A stretch of 64,000 nt of DNA from Ehretia macrophylla (lineage: Eukaryota; Streptophyta; Magnoliopsida; Boraginales; Ehretiaceae): NCBI GenBank assembly GCA_037974665.1, contig CM075767.1, positions 24,763,498 through 24,827,497 on the forward strand. Direction: 5' to 3'. Made by a program: the position numbers and the translations under genes. Below, piece after piece: positions 41,776-53,406 of this stretch (positions are counted from its first letter, which is position 1; every line of letters starts with the position of its first letter). The notes beneath the pieces were generated by a model, which saw only the letters and a program-made list of their open reading frames with translations, was not told the DNA's origin and ran no database searches.

Positions 41776-43574
41776 GGCTTTGTTTTGGCAAAAATCTGAT
41801 ATCATAGTCAATGTAACCTCTTATTGCCCAAGTGCAAAAAGACAGATGCAACAAATGAAAATCCCGGTACAACATTCAGTAGAACAGCAGTATTAGAGCA
41901 ATGATCAGTTTGTTGTAACATGCAGTGGAACACAGATAGAAATGTATCAAAGTAGAAAACATAGTGCTCCTGTAAAAGATAGCAAAGCAGGATAGCAAAG
42001 CAATAGCAGCACAGCACAACATAGCAGCACAGCACAACATAATACTCCCATTTTTTGCCAAACCAAAGGCAAAGAAGTAGAGGCAAAAGATCAGAGCAAT
42101 AAAGCTAGCAAACCAGGTAAGGATGTATCAGAGCAAAGATGGTCAAAGATGATAACCCTGTTGCAACAATCAATAAATCATCACAAAAACTCAGTCATTA
42201 TATCAGGAAAAGAATAAGAAGCAGCAACCAAACTCAATAGCAACAACAATCACTAGCTGCACCAGTAGAGTAGCTAAACCTGTTGCAATAATTATCTCCC
42301 CCTCAAGCAACAATCAACACGCAGTAATAACAATAATATAGTATCCCATTTTGTTAAAAGAAACCAAAGTACCAGACCAAAAGACTTAGTAGAAATTAGC
42401 AAACACAAACATGGACCCAAAGTAGAGCAGCAGAAATTAAACAAAGTAAAGTACCAGAGCGATAATCATTAAACAACTAACATTCAAGCAGTAGTTGTTT
42501 CAGAAGTTGGTCCAACATTGCCTTTAGCTCGAGACTCCCCCTGAATATCAACTTCCTACAAAACCTTGTGAGAAAGATAAAATGGAGGGGACAACTTCAC
42601 AAGGGATTCAACCTGATCATGGACAACCTTCTGAGCAGTTAAGTAGCACAATTGTAGCAACTAAGCAACAAAAAATTAAGCATGTAAACTGTAAATCCCA
42701 TGAAGTAAAGGCAAAGAAGCAAATTGTAAGCAAAATAGTAATACCTGTAAAACAAATTGTTCAGCAATCCAAACCAACAAACAATGTCACTGACATAAGT
42801 TTCATCAGATTATCCAAAAGCAATTCAGAACCGATGTTGCAACAATATTTTTCACAATATCTCCAATTTGCTCAAAATCCCCTGAGATTTTACCTCTTTT
42901 TTTTTGTTTTTTTTTCCTCGAAAATTAAAACAGAATTAAAATGCATGATATGTTTAGGAAGCATGAAGTCACTCAAGAAACTTTACTCATCAATACTTAT
43001 TTCAGTCCAGGATTTAATTAATGAACCATATGTGTGTGCGAAATTGAATTATGAAACAGATAGTTTTCACAATCAAACCTGTAAGGTATAAGAACCCTAC
43101 CAATCAGCTCAAACATACCTGATCATCTATTCATCTCACAGGAAAACACAATATTTTTCTTGTGACAACTCATATTGTAACTGGTAGCTTGTACACTATA
43201 TTTTTCACGTGTATTTTTTTTACTATTTCAACTCATGTTGCAATTGGTAGCTTTCACACTAAACTCTTTTATTTTGGATTTGGTAGCTCTTTCCATTGCT
43301 TGAAAACCACATTATTTCTTGCCTTTTTTTTCTTTTTGATCTCAAGGATGAATAGAATACATGAATGGATTTAGAGAGACTTCTCTCTTTATCCCTAGTC
43401 ATCAGAAAGTTAAAGTTCCTGCACTTGCAGACCATCAAGATTAGCTTCCTCAATCAGTATTTAGTGTATATAAGGAAGTATGGTTCACTATCTAAATCAC
43501 AAGTTGAATTGAATATTAGACTTTCAGATTTCTCAAGCTTATTTCAAGACCCTATGGCAATCCATGATGCAACA
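41776..43574 (-). other. Long non-Pol region before the 3' LTR
   Basis: About 1.8 kb between the last Pol codons and the purine tract has no sense-strand ORF that I recognise. It contains a second G-rich run near 42540, a diverged tandem pair near 43165-43260 (CAACTCATRTTGYAAYTGGTA), several copies of the TGTTGCAAC-type word, and one antisense ORF (42582-43091). Confidence 0.6.
42582..43091 (+). other. Antisense ORF of 169 codons in the Gag-only Copia element
   Basis: This is a plus-strand ORF, opposite to the element's own genes, from ATG 42582 to TAA 43089-43091. The first 105 or so residues are Gln/Lys/Ser-rich and hydrophilic (MEGTTSQGIQPDHGQPSEQL, KAKKQIVSKIVIPVKQIVQQ). A Phe run from a T-rich tract follows, then a low-complexity end. 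No family is recognised. Antisense ORFs in this position are known from some plant LTR elements, but length alone could be chance in this AT-rich DNA. Confidence 0.3.
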
Positions 43575-44231
43575 TTATAGACTACAAATCCCTAAAGTTT
43601 TTCTTAGGGTTTCAAATCTCAAAGGATCTAAAGCTTTAGTGAAGATATCTGTCAATTGTTTTTCTATTGCAACATGTTCTAAGACAATGGTTTCACTTTC
43701 AACAAGTTCACAGATAAACTGATTCAATTCCATAACATTTACCCAAAATTCATCTCCTAAAACATTTTTCACAGTTTTGGGTTCTAAGAGAGAAGTGTAA
43801 CACATATACCTTACCATGTCCAAATAGTTCAACTTGGATTTACCTCTAGTTCGGATTCCATCATGTATTGATCCAATCACATCCTGTGCAGCATGATTTT
43901 TGTAAACTTGAGGCATTTCAGCTTGAATTTCTTTAGTGCTAACTTTTGTTGTTACACTTCTTGTTGTAACATCACATAAACCAATGTCTTCCTGCTCAGT
44001 TTCTGTTTCTGGCACTGTAATAGTATCTGTCACAACAGATTTCTTCGTCTGTTTTTCCTTCGGTGTTGTAACACTATCTGCAACATCTGGATTTGTCTTA
44101 CTGGTGCTTCCTTCTTCCAACGATTTTTTTGTCTGCTTGCTTAGAACTTCACGCATATTTGTCATGTGTCTAGAGCATCCACTATCAACATACCAAGAGT
44201 TAGCAGCAAGAACTTGTGTAATAAGCAACAA
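43575..44231 (-). CDS. Fused protease-site/RT/RNase H remnant ORF, 218 codons
   Basis: One unbroken minus-strand frame starts near the protease active site (NSWYVDSGCSRHMTNMREVL, canonical D-S-G). It goes through a Thr/Ser/Glu-rich linker and jumps to AAQDVIGSIHDGIRTRGKSK and LGDEFWVNVMELNQF, normally the start of the RT region. It then jumps again to HVAIEKQLTDIFTKALDP and RKTLGICSL, normally the RNase H end. The integrase and RT core that should lie between are gone, yet the frame is kept across both joins. It cannot act as polymerase or integrase; the protease half lacks most of its fold. Confidence 0.75.
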   Translation of the reverse strand: MLLITQVLAANSWYVDSGCSRHMTNMREVLSKQTKKSLEEGSTSKTNPDVADSVTTPKEKQTKKSVVTDTITVPETETEQEDIGLCDVTTRSVTTKVSTKEIQAEMPQVYKNHAAQDVIGSIHDGIRTRGKSKLNYLDMVRYMCYTSLLEPKTVKNVLGDEFWVNVMELNQFICELVESETIVLEHVAIEKQLTDIFTKALDPLRFETLRKTLGICSL

Positions 44232-44252
44232 AACAGTTCAAATCAGATTTCT

Positions 44253-46093
44253 TTACCATAATTGTTTTACCTTGTGCTGTGAAAACATATGTGATGATCT
44301 CTTTTGCTGATTTAGAGACTTACCTTTTTCTGGCTTTCTTTGGAGCCTGAAGCAGTGAAGTTTGATATGTCCAGGTGCAAGGCAGTAATGGCAGATGGGA
44401 ATAAACCTGTTCTTTTTCCTTTGCTGCTTTTGTGCTATTGCAGTCCATGTTGTAACACTAGTAGTTGAAAGTTCTTCTCTGACCTTCTGTAAAGTCGCGA
44501 CATCTTGTTTTTGTACAGGATATTCTGAGCTTTTGACAAAGATAGTTTTACCAGAAGATTCTCCTCCATGAAAGCCAAGTCGTGTATGGTCTTTGCTTGA
44601 TTTTTGAATGGATAACATGTGATCCAATTTTTCAGTTCCAGAATTCAGCATTTTAACATAACGCTGCATTTGTTCCAATTCGTGTCGCACCATTTGTACT
44701 TCCATCAATATTTCTTCATCCAGGTTTTCCAGGTCAAACTTTTGTCTTTCCAATTCAAAGATCCTCAACTCCAGTCCCTGGTTTTTCTTGCACACGATCA
44801 CCCATTTTTTGTACATGTTCTTGTACGTTTTCATGACTTCTTCAATCCAGTTCACCATCACTGTCTGACTCAAGGCAATCAGATTCACTAATTTCATCGT
44901 CTGTTTCATCTAGTGCTGCAATAGTTGTACAAGCTTCCTCGTTCAGACTGTTTTCAAGAGATGTTGTAACAACATTGAATGCAACAAAGTTACTGGTATG
45001 CTCCTTATCACTCTCTGAGAATTCCTCTGATTCATCATTACTCCAGGTAACCTTTATTGCCCTCTTCTTTTTCTTCAAGGTGTTTGCACATTTAGATTGG
45101 ATGTGACCAAAACCCCTACATTCATGACATTGAATTCCTTTACCTTTTTTTCTTTCATCAGTTGGTTTGAACTTTTGCTTCTTGAATGTGTCAACCACTG
45201 TCACAACCTGAGGTTTTTTGTCAAAATTTGACTGCCTAAACCCTTTTCTTCGTTTGTCCCATTTTTTCATAATATTGTCGAAATTTTTGGTAAGCACGGC
45301 TAAGGATTCAGACATCTTTGTGCCCTCATCATTGGAAAAAGGTTATTGCTTCTTTTCTCTCCACATCAGCACGAAGAGCAATGCCTTTTTCTTTCTTCTT
45401 ATACTTAAACTTCATCTCAAAGGTTTGAAGTGACCCCATGAGTTCATCAATCTTGATTTCATTAATGTTTTTTGATTCTTCTATGGCAGCCACCTTGATT
45501 CTAAACCTGTCTGGGAGAGATCGTAGAGTTTTTCTTACAAGCTTAGCATCGGAATATTTTTCTCCCAAAGCAAAAGATTCATTAGCAATGTCACACAATT
45601 TGGCATTAAAATCAGCAATTGTTTCATCCTCCTGCAGCCTTAGTTCTTCAAATCTAGTGGTAAGCATCTGTAACTTTGATCTTCTGACTGATGTTGTACC
45701 TTCATATACTGTTTGCAAAATCTCCCAAGCTTCCTTAGCAAATTCACACGTCGAAATTAACTTGAATTGATTCAAGTCAACAACATTGAATATCGCATTT
45801 AGTGCCTTCGAATTCTAACTTGCCAGAAGGTCTTTAGCCTTGGTCCATTCTATTTCAGATTTAGTTGCAACATTGCCCTGATCATCTGTTGTGGTGGGAG
45901 TTGTCCAGCCAGTCAAGATTACTTTCCATGCCTTTTCATCAATAGACTTGATGAATGCCCTCATTCGAGCCTTCCAGTACGAGTAATTCACTCCATCTAA
46001 CAGTGGTGGTTTAGAGATTGAACCTCCTTCATGCAAAGTGTCCATACCTATTACTGCAAGACAACAACTCAAAACTCTCAAGAATCTAACCAA
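44253..46093 (-). pseudogene. Gag of the Gag-only Copia element, frameshifted
   Basis: The Gag read starts at about 46045 (minus strand) with GMDTLHEGGSISKPPLLDG and VNYSYWKARMRAFIKSI. The UBN2 core follows at 45329-45775 (ISTCEFAKEAWEILQTVYEG, RSLPDRFRIKVAAIEESKN), then a knuckle CHECRGFGHIQSKC near 45100-45145, an acidic stretch, a coiled-coil-like segment (LELRIFELERQKFDLENLDE), and a second knuckle CHYCLAPGHIKLHC near 44350-44395. Two frameshifts (about 45320 and 44880) and a few stops break it. Two knuckles and an internal coil make it larger than simple Copia Gags. Confidence 0.85.
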
Positions 46094-46108
46094 ATTAGTT
46101 CGTAACCT

Positions 46109-46121
46109 GCTCTTGATGCCA
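46109..46121 (-). other. Primer binding site of the Gag-only Copia element
   Basis: On the minus strand this reads TGGCATCAAGAGC, two bases inside the 5' LTR end. It resembles the initiator-tRNA-Met site TGGTATCAGAGC with one substitution and one inserted A. Confidence 0.75.
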
Positions 46122-46123
46122 CT

Positions 46124-47187
46124 TGTTAAAAGTTGTGCAGTATTAGTATGGATTAATTTCTTAGCAAGATGGCTAGTTTGCTTAATCGATGAAGCTCTGT
46201 GATGAAAACTAAAAACAGATGTAAAAACTTGGTATAAACTGATTTTGTTACAATTCTGTTACAGGTGATAATGCAACATTAACTGGAATATTAGTTCTAT
46301 CACAGACCGTTAACAATCTGTTTCTCCAATTGCTTAGTTAGTTTATTCCACTTAATGTTTCAACATGAGTAGTAACAGTAAACAGCAGCGGAAATAATAA
46401 AACTATAACAGAAATAAAGAACACCAAGATTTAACGTAGTTCAACCGTGTGGTCTACGTCCACAGGACCTCCCCTGGTCCAACAAACCTGTTCATTAAGA
46501 AACAACAAATTACACCATCAATGGACTTACACAAGTAAAGACTCCCTCTTGACCTTTGACGGCTAGATGAAGAACTCCTTAACGAACATCGGTTTGGCGA
46601 GCTCCCCTCGACTTGGAATATTCTCTCCTGAGAACTACACTTTCTTCTCCCGAAGAATGAATAAAAGAGACAGTAATCTAATCACTCAAAGACTCATACA
46701 AATCACTCATGTCGTACAGTCAAACAAAACAAATATGCAACACTTAAAACAATAAAAGACTGAAACACATATCGTGTTGCAACATCACTTGGAACACTGG
46801 GCAGAAAACTCTCTTGTATTTTCTCTTGTTGCTCTCTGTTTTTGCCTACATCTGCTCTATCTTAGCTGCGACATTTGGCCTCATATTTATAACCAATTGC
46901 TGCTGCAGATCATCTTGGGCTGCAAGAAAAACCTTTACTCATAAAACCCTAATCTCCCTTTCCTTATGAATATGCAATTAATGTCATTCCTTAATTAGCA
47001 CAAAATCTTCTTTTCATATGGTAAGTTACCATAAGATTTTTCCTGCACAATATAAAAAGTAAACACACAAGTATGGTAATATCATAAGTTTCGCTAAAAC
47101 ATAGCCAATCAAATCCCAATTAATTTAATTGCCTTAACAATCAAAATCCAATCAATTTAATTGCCAATCAATCTAATTTTCTTAACA
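46124..47187 (-). repeat. 5' LTR of the Gag-only Copia element
   Basis: 1064 bp, the partner of 40701-41763. The right flank is the target duplication AATAT (47188-47192). Confidence 0.93.
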
Positions 47188-47346
47188 AATATGTTCTTCA
47201 GTATTGGCTGAATTTGTGAAAATTCTTTGATTCCTCTCAATCCAAACGAAGTAGATTGCTATGCCCAACATAAACGGAAAAATCTAAAATTGGAATGAGT
47301 TGGAATTTTGTGCATTAGAAGCCTAACTGCAAATTCTATCCCAGTC

Positions 47347-50300
47347 TAGGGATGGTAACGGGTATCCGTTCTATCCAAAATCGACGGTTAACTGCCCAAT
47401 AAAAAATTGATGGATAATCCATTAGGGTTTGGATTTTATAAGGAGAAATCGACGGATAAACTGATAGGTTTTGGTTTTTGTTATTTAAAAAAATCAAAAT
47501 TTGAAACCCGATTATTAATTTATTATATAATATATATGTACTACATAGATATATATAATAAAATGTTTAAGTTGATAAAAGTATAAAATATTAGTCTAAT
47601 ACTACTATTCTAAAAATAATAACTAAAAAAGCCCAGTACCCTTTAATTAACAACAACTCAATTCTTACATCTTAAAAAAAAAAAAAAAAAGTCAGCCCAA
47701 TTCTCACTTTTAAGCCTAGAAGCCCAAAACTCCTAAGCTTAACGTTTGTTACTTTTTTAACTTTTAACCTGACCTAGCAGTATACGTTTTCTTCTTTAAA
47801 CACTAAAGTCATAACTCAGCTGCTCTTAAGCTCTCAGCTATTCAAGTTCTCATCTCTTCAAGTCGTCAATCGCTCCATCGAAGAAAGCGTGTGTCACTCC
47901 CATCTTCAAGCTAGCTCTCATCTAATTTTATTTCCTTTTTTTTTTTGCTAAATATCTTATTTCTCTTAATGTTTACTATACATTGCTTTTTACTATTCTT
48001 GGATTTGGGTTGAGAGGGGTTTTGGTGTTTTGCTTGTGCCGTTTGAAGTATTTGGGATATTAGATACGTTGAGATATGGTAGAAGATGTTCCTAAGCATT
48101 TTCCTAAACCAAAAAGAAACTGGACATGTAACACCCCGATCCCTCTCGAGACTGGGAGTTCTATCAATTGATCTAAACACAACCCAAACCAAACCCGGAC
48201 ATAAATTTTCAAGGAAAACGGACGGAGTCTCCCCTGTTTCTAGGCAAAAAGTAAAACATGCGACAGCATATAAGTGGACCAATACCATGTCCAACATTCA
48301 ACCACCTCAAGGCCATCCGAGCCTTGGTTCACAACAAGAAAATCACAAGTAAATATACATTCAAGCTTAGCAATTAAACTACACCAACCTATTTCATAAG
48401 CTAGACTATCATATCTTTCTATCTCTTTTCCTTTGTCATTACAAATATACATTGAAGTTAAGCTACATTAACTAAATACATAATCTATTGAAACTTAAAT
48501 TACATCCCCTTTAACATTAAATACATATAATACATAAAAGCATACATCTTTACAACCTCGACACTCAAGCCACATAGGCACACAAGATAACTCTTCAGGC
48601 ACGAACTTTCACGAAATCACGAACTTTCCAGCTAACATGACATTTCCTGAAATGTGGTGGTGAGAAGTGAGTATACACAACACGTATACTTAGTGAGGGC
48701 GAGACAGATATCGAATTGGAGAGAAAGAAGGTCGTGCAATGCAAATAAGACAGTTAAGCAATATAACTGATAAATAAGCAATCAAGACAAACAATCAATA
48801 CAATAAGCAATTACTGAAAGCATTAACACAACCATTCAAAGCTATACCACACTCTGAAGGCTATGGTTCACTTTTATGAGCAATATACCATTTCACGAGC
48901 GATACATCAATCTCGAGCTTGATGTTGACAACGATGACAATAAGCGCGCATCCACCTTATAACACCAGTTTGGAATACCCCGGAAGTATCCATCAATCTA
49001 CGACCCAAATCTCCCTGGGAGGTAACCCAAGCGAGAAAAGGGAATAGCAGCGGAGCTAGAGCAACCAACATTGGCAACCCGAGGCTACCCAGAGATGCCC
49101 ATCACTCACGCGCGAGACACTATGCAATGCAAGACTCGATACAAAGCAATAAACGAGCGATAGTACAACAATATAAACTAGTGACAACAAACGAGATAAC
49201 AAGCAATCACAATCAATACTAACATTCAACTAACTTTTCAAGCATAACAAGCAATAATAAGCCATAATAACACCAATTAAACAAGTATATCAAGCAACCC
49301 TAAGCATTCTATAGGCATAATATCAAGATAACAAGCAAAATCACAAATCGACCCCAACTATCAAAATACTACCATTTCCAAACGAGCCACGAGTTCTGGA
49401 AACCGACTTTGCCAATCCTTCTAGGTTACCATAAGGCACGTCTAAGGACCCCGAAACCCTACTTTACCCTAGAATTCGCGCAAAGCCCCGATTTCTCCCT
49501 TTGCTCGTTTGAACTACAACTATACCAACCAAACACCCAACCAACGCCATAATCGCACCAAAAGTACTTCCATGGCCTTCCGAAACAATGCCATCACGCA
49601 AAACGAGAAAATGCTAAACTCGACCTAAACGACCCCGACTTTCACCAAGGCATTTTTCTCATTTTTTCTATTATGCAACCTAAACAAATCATGCATTTAG
49701 ACATTCTAGCATACCTAGCACCTTTTCACGTCAACAGACAGCATAACAACGCAACTTTATCGTTTCAAGGGTTTACTATTCATGTTTTACTATTCAACTA
49801 ACAAATTATATTTCAATTTCAATATTCAACCGCAGAAAATATTAAAAAGCTATAAATACATGTTCTACGATTGCTAGAGAATATTCTATAAGCCTCAAAA
49901 CGATCAAAATAACATTCTACGGATAAAACCCAAAAATTAAAGTTAAAGCATAAAACTTTCAAATGCGCAAATAAACATGAAACCCTCACCTTAGACGCTC
50001 CTAGACGCTAGAGAAACCACGCTGGATGCCTCGGAAACCACCCCGCACAAGCTCCCGCGAAGAAATGAAGATTTGAGGTTGAAATGTTTTTTTTTTCTCT
50101 TCATATTTTCGGCCCTAGCTGTTTCTGTTTTTCAGCTTTGATTTTTCTTTGTTTTGTGCTCATTTAAGCTATTAAAAAGGATGACAAAGGTCAAAGGTCA
50201 AACCCCTTGGTCAAACCACTTAAAAATTGGTCAAACTAGCCTATTTCATGCATTTTAAAGCTAAAACAAGTAACATAAATCCAATTCCAGTTAAATACAA

Positions 50301-51270
50301 CTTAAAACACTAAAATTAAAACATTAAATATTAGTTTCTGCTATTTGCTGAGGACTCGAATTCATTTCCTAACTATCGCTCTTGATATGCAATGCACGTT
50401 GCGACAACAAAGAAGTAACAATTAAATCTCAAAGAATCTAAGAAATATATCATTTTTGGAAAGCATCATAGTTAAAATTTACTCCAGCTCGGAGCTACTT
50501 TCTTCATTTATTTGAAAACCGAGTGATTTTAATGCAAGACAACCAAAACCGATTATTAAAATAACCAAAACAATCAAGGTAATCAATATTTATCTAAATT
50601 AATTAATTTAACCATTGCTAGAACATTTTAAAGAATTATGAAGTCAATATTAAGATACAAATGAAAGTTAATATAACACGTAGTCAAATACAATTAAACA
50701 CTAACATTTAAGATAACACTTAATTAATCACAAGAAAAGAATTTCAATTACTATAATTATTAGAAATAGGTAATAATCTTTTAATTATTCAATACACAAC
50801 TACTAAATGCTTCCAAGAGAAATATTAAAATAGTGCAAATTGATTGATTTAACTAATTAAACATTTAATCAAATGCAGTCAAATGCTATTAAATGCATGC
50901 CGGGTTCGGGTTATCACAGGACAAATAATTTCTCATTTTTATTTTTTTTTAGAATTGAATATTTGTAATGATGTAGTATATTTTTAATTTTATTGTCTTA
51001 TTATGTATGGATTGTGATTTATTATATTTTTAGATTGTCTAAATTAATATTTTTTTTCATATTTTTGGACTCCTGTCCTATTTAAATTAATTTTTTTAAG
51101 TTAACATTTTCGGTTTCGGTTATCCGTAGTTTTTTTAAACCCGTTGGTTTCGATTTTAAATAATAGTTTTTAAACTCATCAGTTTTCGATTTCAATTTTG
51201 AGTTTTTTCTAAACGATTTCGGTTTTAATTTTTAAAAAAATTACGATTAACTGAACCACTGTCATTCTTA
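47347..51270. mobile_element. Non-autonomous hAT-like element split by a solo LTR
   Basis: The left end TAGGGATGGTAACGG and the reversed right end TAAGAATGACAGTGG are an imperfect 15-bp inverted repeat. The flanks TCCCAGTC (47339-47346) and TCCCAGTT (51271-51278) are an 8-bp duplication with one mismatch, as for hAT elements. Subterminal parts share ATCCGT, GGTTTCG and CGATT words. Without the nested solo LTR the element is about 1.13 kb, with no transposase code, so it is probably an internal-deletion derivative. Confidence 0.75.
48127..50918 (-). mobile_element. Solo LTR (Gypsy type, reversed), TSD GGACA
   Basis: This 2792-bp LTR is bounded by TGTAACACCCC and GGTTATCACA, with GGACA on both sides (48122-48126 and 50919-50923). 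Its left 120 bases align with the left part of the solo LTR at 16099 (CCCGATCCCTC, ACCAAACCCGG, ACGGACRGAGT words), so the two belong to one family in the same orientation. No internal element sequence is present. Confidence 0.9.
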
Positions 51271-51278
51271 TCCCAGTT

Positions 51279-52429
51279 CTCGAGTCTTTAGGCAATTCTG
51301 CATTGGAAAATTCTTCTATGTGGCTGTGGCAGAATTGCCATAGCTACATAGTAGACACATAGAGGCTGCCACAGCCACATAGTAGACGAATAGAGGCTTC
51401 GGTCCACGTGCATAACATGTGCAATAAAGTGGGGCTAATTACTTTTGAAAAATTACTAAATTAGCCTTGATACTTAATTTGACAATAATAATTTACCCTT
51501 TATATGACCCCACAAGAACATGTGTTAAATTGACCAAATTGGACATGAATTAAAAAATAATAAAAATCACACCCACCCCATAATTTAATTGTTGTTTAAG
51601 CTCTTGTACATATATATATTTTTGTTTTGTATCTTATAGTATCAATTATGTTGAAAGCTTGACCAATCATATATCATTGTATAATCTAGTTTATGAATAT
51701 GCATTTTCTTATAGTTGATTTGGTTGATATATAATGGCGTCTATTTCTATTTGAAATATAGTTTGCTATGGTTACTGTAAGATCAACGTATTCAAATGTT
51801 TGTTTTCCTTGTGCAAATAAATGGTGTAGAACAAGACTATTTTAATGGTTGCAAGAGAATTAACGTAATTAAAGATCAACAGGTTGAACTATGTAGCCAA
51901 TTCAGCCAATTTTATAAGTGGGGTCATAACATTGTCTAAAAATACAAATTTAGTATATCTATATAAAATTTACTAAATGGGCACAAAGTAAAATATAAAA
52001 ATTTACGAAATGACTACGTTGTCCGTGTACAATTTTTTTTTGTTTATCCATAATATTTCTCGCGTGTGACTTTTAATTTTTTTGATTTAATAATTTTTTT
52101 ATTTAAAACGTATATAAAATTAAAACATGTACTAAAATAATGTATAGTAAACATTTTTGGATATGAGTTACTGCAAAGAACTCATTTTCCTGCATCATGA
52201 GTATCCAATTTATGTAAATAGATCAACCATGAAAATGTTTGAATGAGTATATAATTTACTAGAAGAAATACTTCAATTGATGATTATAACCACGTAATCT
52301 TGCACTAATTAGTTTCATGAAATCAAAGATAAGATTATTGTCCAAATCTTATGTGTAAAAGCCAATAAAAGTATTAATGAATTAGTCACCTTAAATCAAT
52401 GTCATATTGTAGTTAGCTACAAGCTAAAA
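51279..52429. other. AT-rich spacer before the organelle-type block
   Basis: No gene recognised. A short imperfect duplication (GCTACATAGTAGACACATAGAG / CCACATAGTAGACGAATAGAG type) lies near 51345-51395. The rest is unique AT-rich DNA. Confidence 0.6.
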
Positions 52430-53406
52430 CCACTGATGAGGAATCAGAAAGTTTACAAATTAGTTGTCTATTCAGGTAAGAAGCTGTTATTTCGCTTCAG
52501 AGACTCCTTGAATCTACTCCCTGGAAAACTTAGCGCCCTAGCTAAGAATCTATGCCTGGGTCTAGGCCCGAAAGGCTCTATCCCATGTGAAGATGTGACA
52601 GAGTCCAATCTGGCTAGTATGAAAAAGAGCTTGTTAGAATATATGAAACAAGATATTCGTCTATTAGGTGGTTTTATGATAAAAGCTCAAGAGATATATT
52701 GGAAGCTGTACAAGGTGGACATAGAAAGAAAGATAACCCTTTCCTCACTGGCTCTAAGCATTTTTCGTATGAAATACTATGATGCTTCTAATTGGCCAAT
52801 CCACATCCCAAACCAGAATGAAGACAACTTTCTAAGGTGTGCCTACTACGATGGTCATACAGATACATACAAGCCATATGACGATGACCTATACTACTAT
52901 GATGTAAACTCTCTCTATCCCTTTGTAATGAAGGAATTTCCAATGACTTGAGGTAAGCCTGTCTGGCATGGTAATTTAGAAGATCAGGATTTAGACAAGA
53001 TGTATGGCTTTATTGAGGCATATGTAGTATGTCTTAATACGATCTCTCGACCTTTCCTACCCTATTGGGATGCTGGGACTCTCATCTTTCTAACCGGTAA
53101 ATTCATGGCTGTATATTATAGCGAAGAGTTAAAGTATGCTCGCAACATAGGCTACCAAATAATTCCTCTACAAGGGTACTTGTTTGAAAAAATGGATAAC
53201 AGCCCTTTCGTGGACTATGTTACCTACTTATATAAGGGAAGACTATATGCTAAGAAAAAAAGTAATGAGGCTATGTCCTATGTATATAAAATTCTAATGA
53301 ACTCAGTCTACGGTAGATTTGGTATTAACCCACAAAGTACTGTAACATAGGTATGCAATCTTGATCGATATAACTATTTGTTAAAGAATGAGGATTTAAT
53401 GGATGC

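Larger units (their letters stand above)
40701..47187 (-). mobile_element. Complete minus-strand Copia element with most of Pol deleted
   Basis: This 6487-bp element is flanked on both sides by AATAT (40696-40700 and 47188-47192). LTRs are 1063 bp (40701-41763) and 1064 bp (46124-47187), with start TGTTAAGAAAAT (minus strand) and end CTTTTAACA. Primer site and purine tract are present. The coding region holds Gag with two CCHC knuckles, then the protease active site, then only scraps of RT and RNase H; integrase and the RT core are missing. It would need enzymes supplied by another element. Gag architecture and the iMet-type site with GGGGGA tracts fit the Sirevirus/Copia group. Confidence 0.93.
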
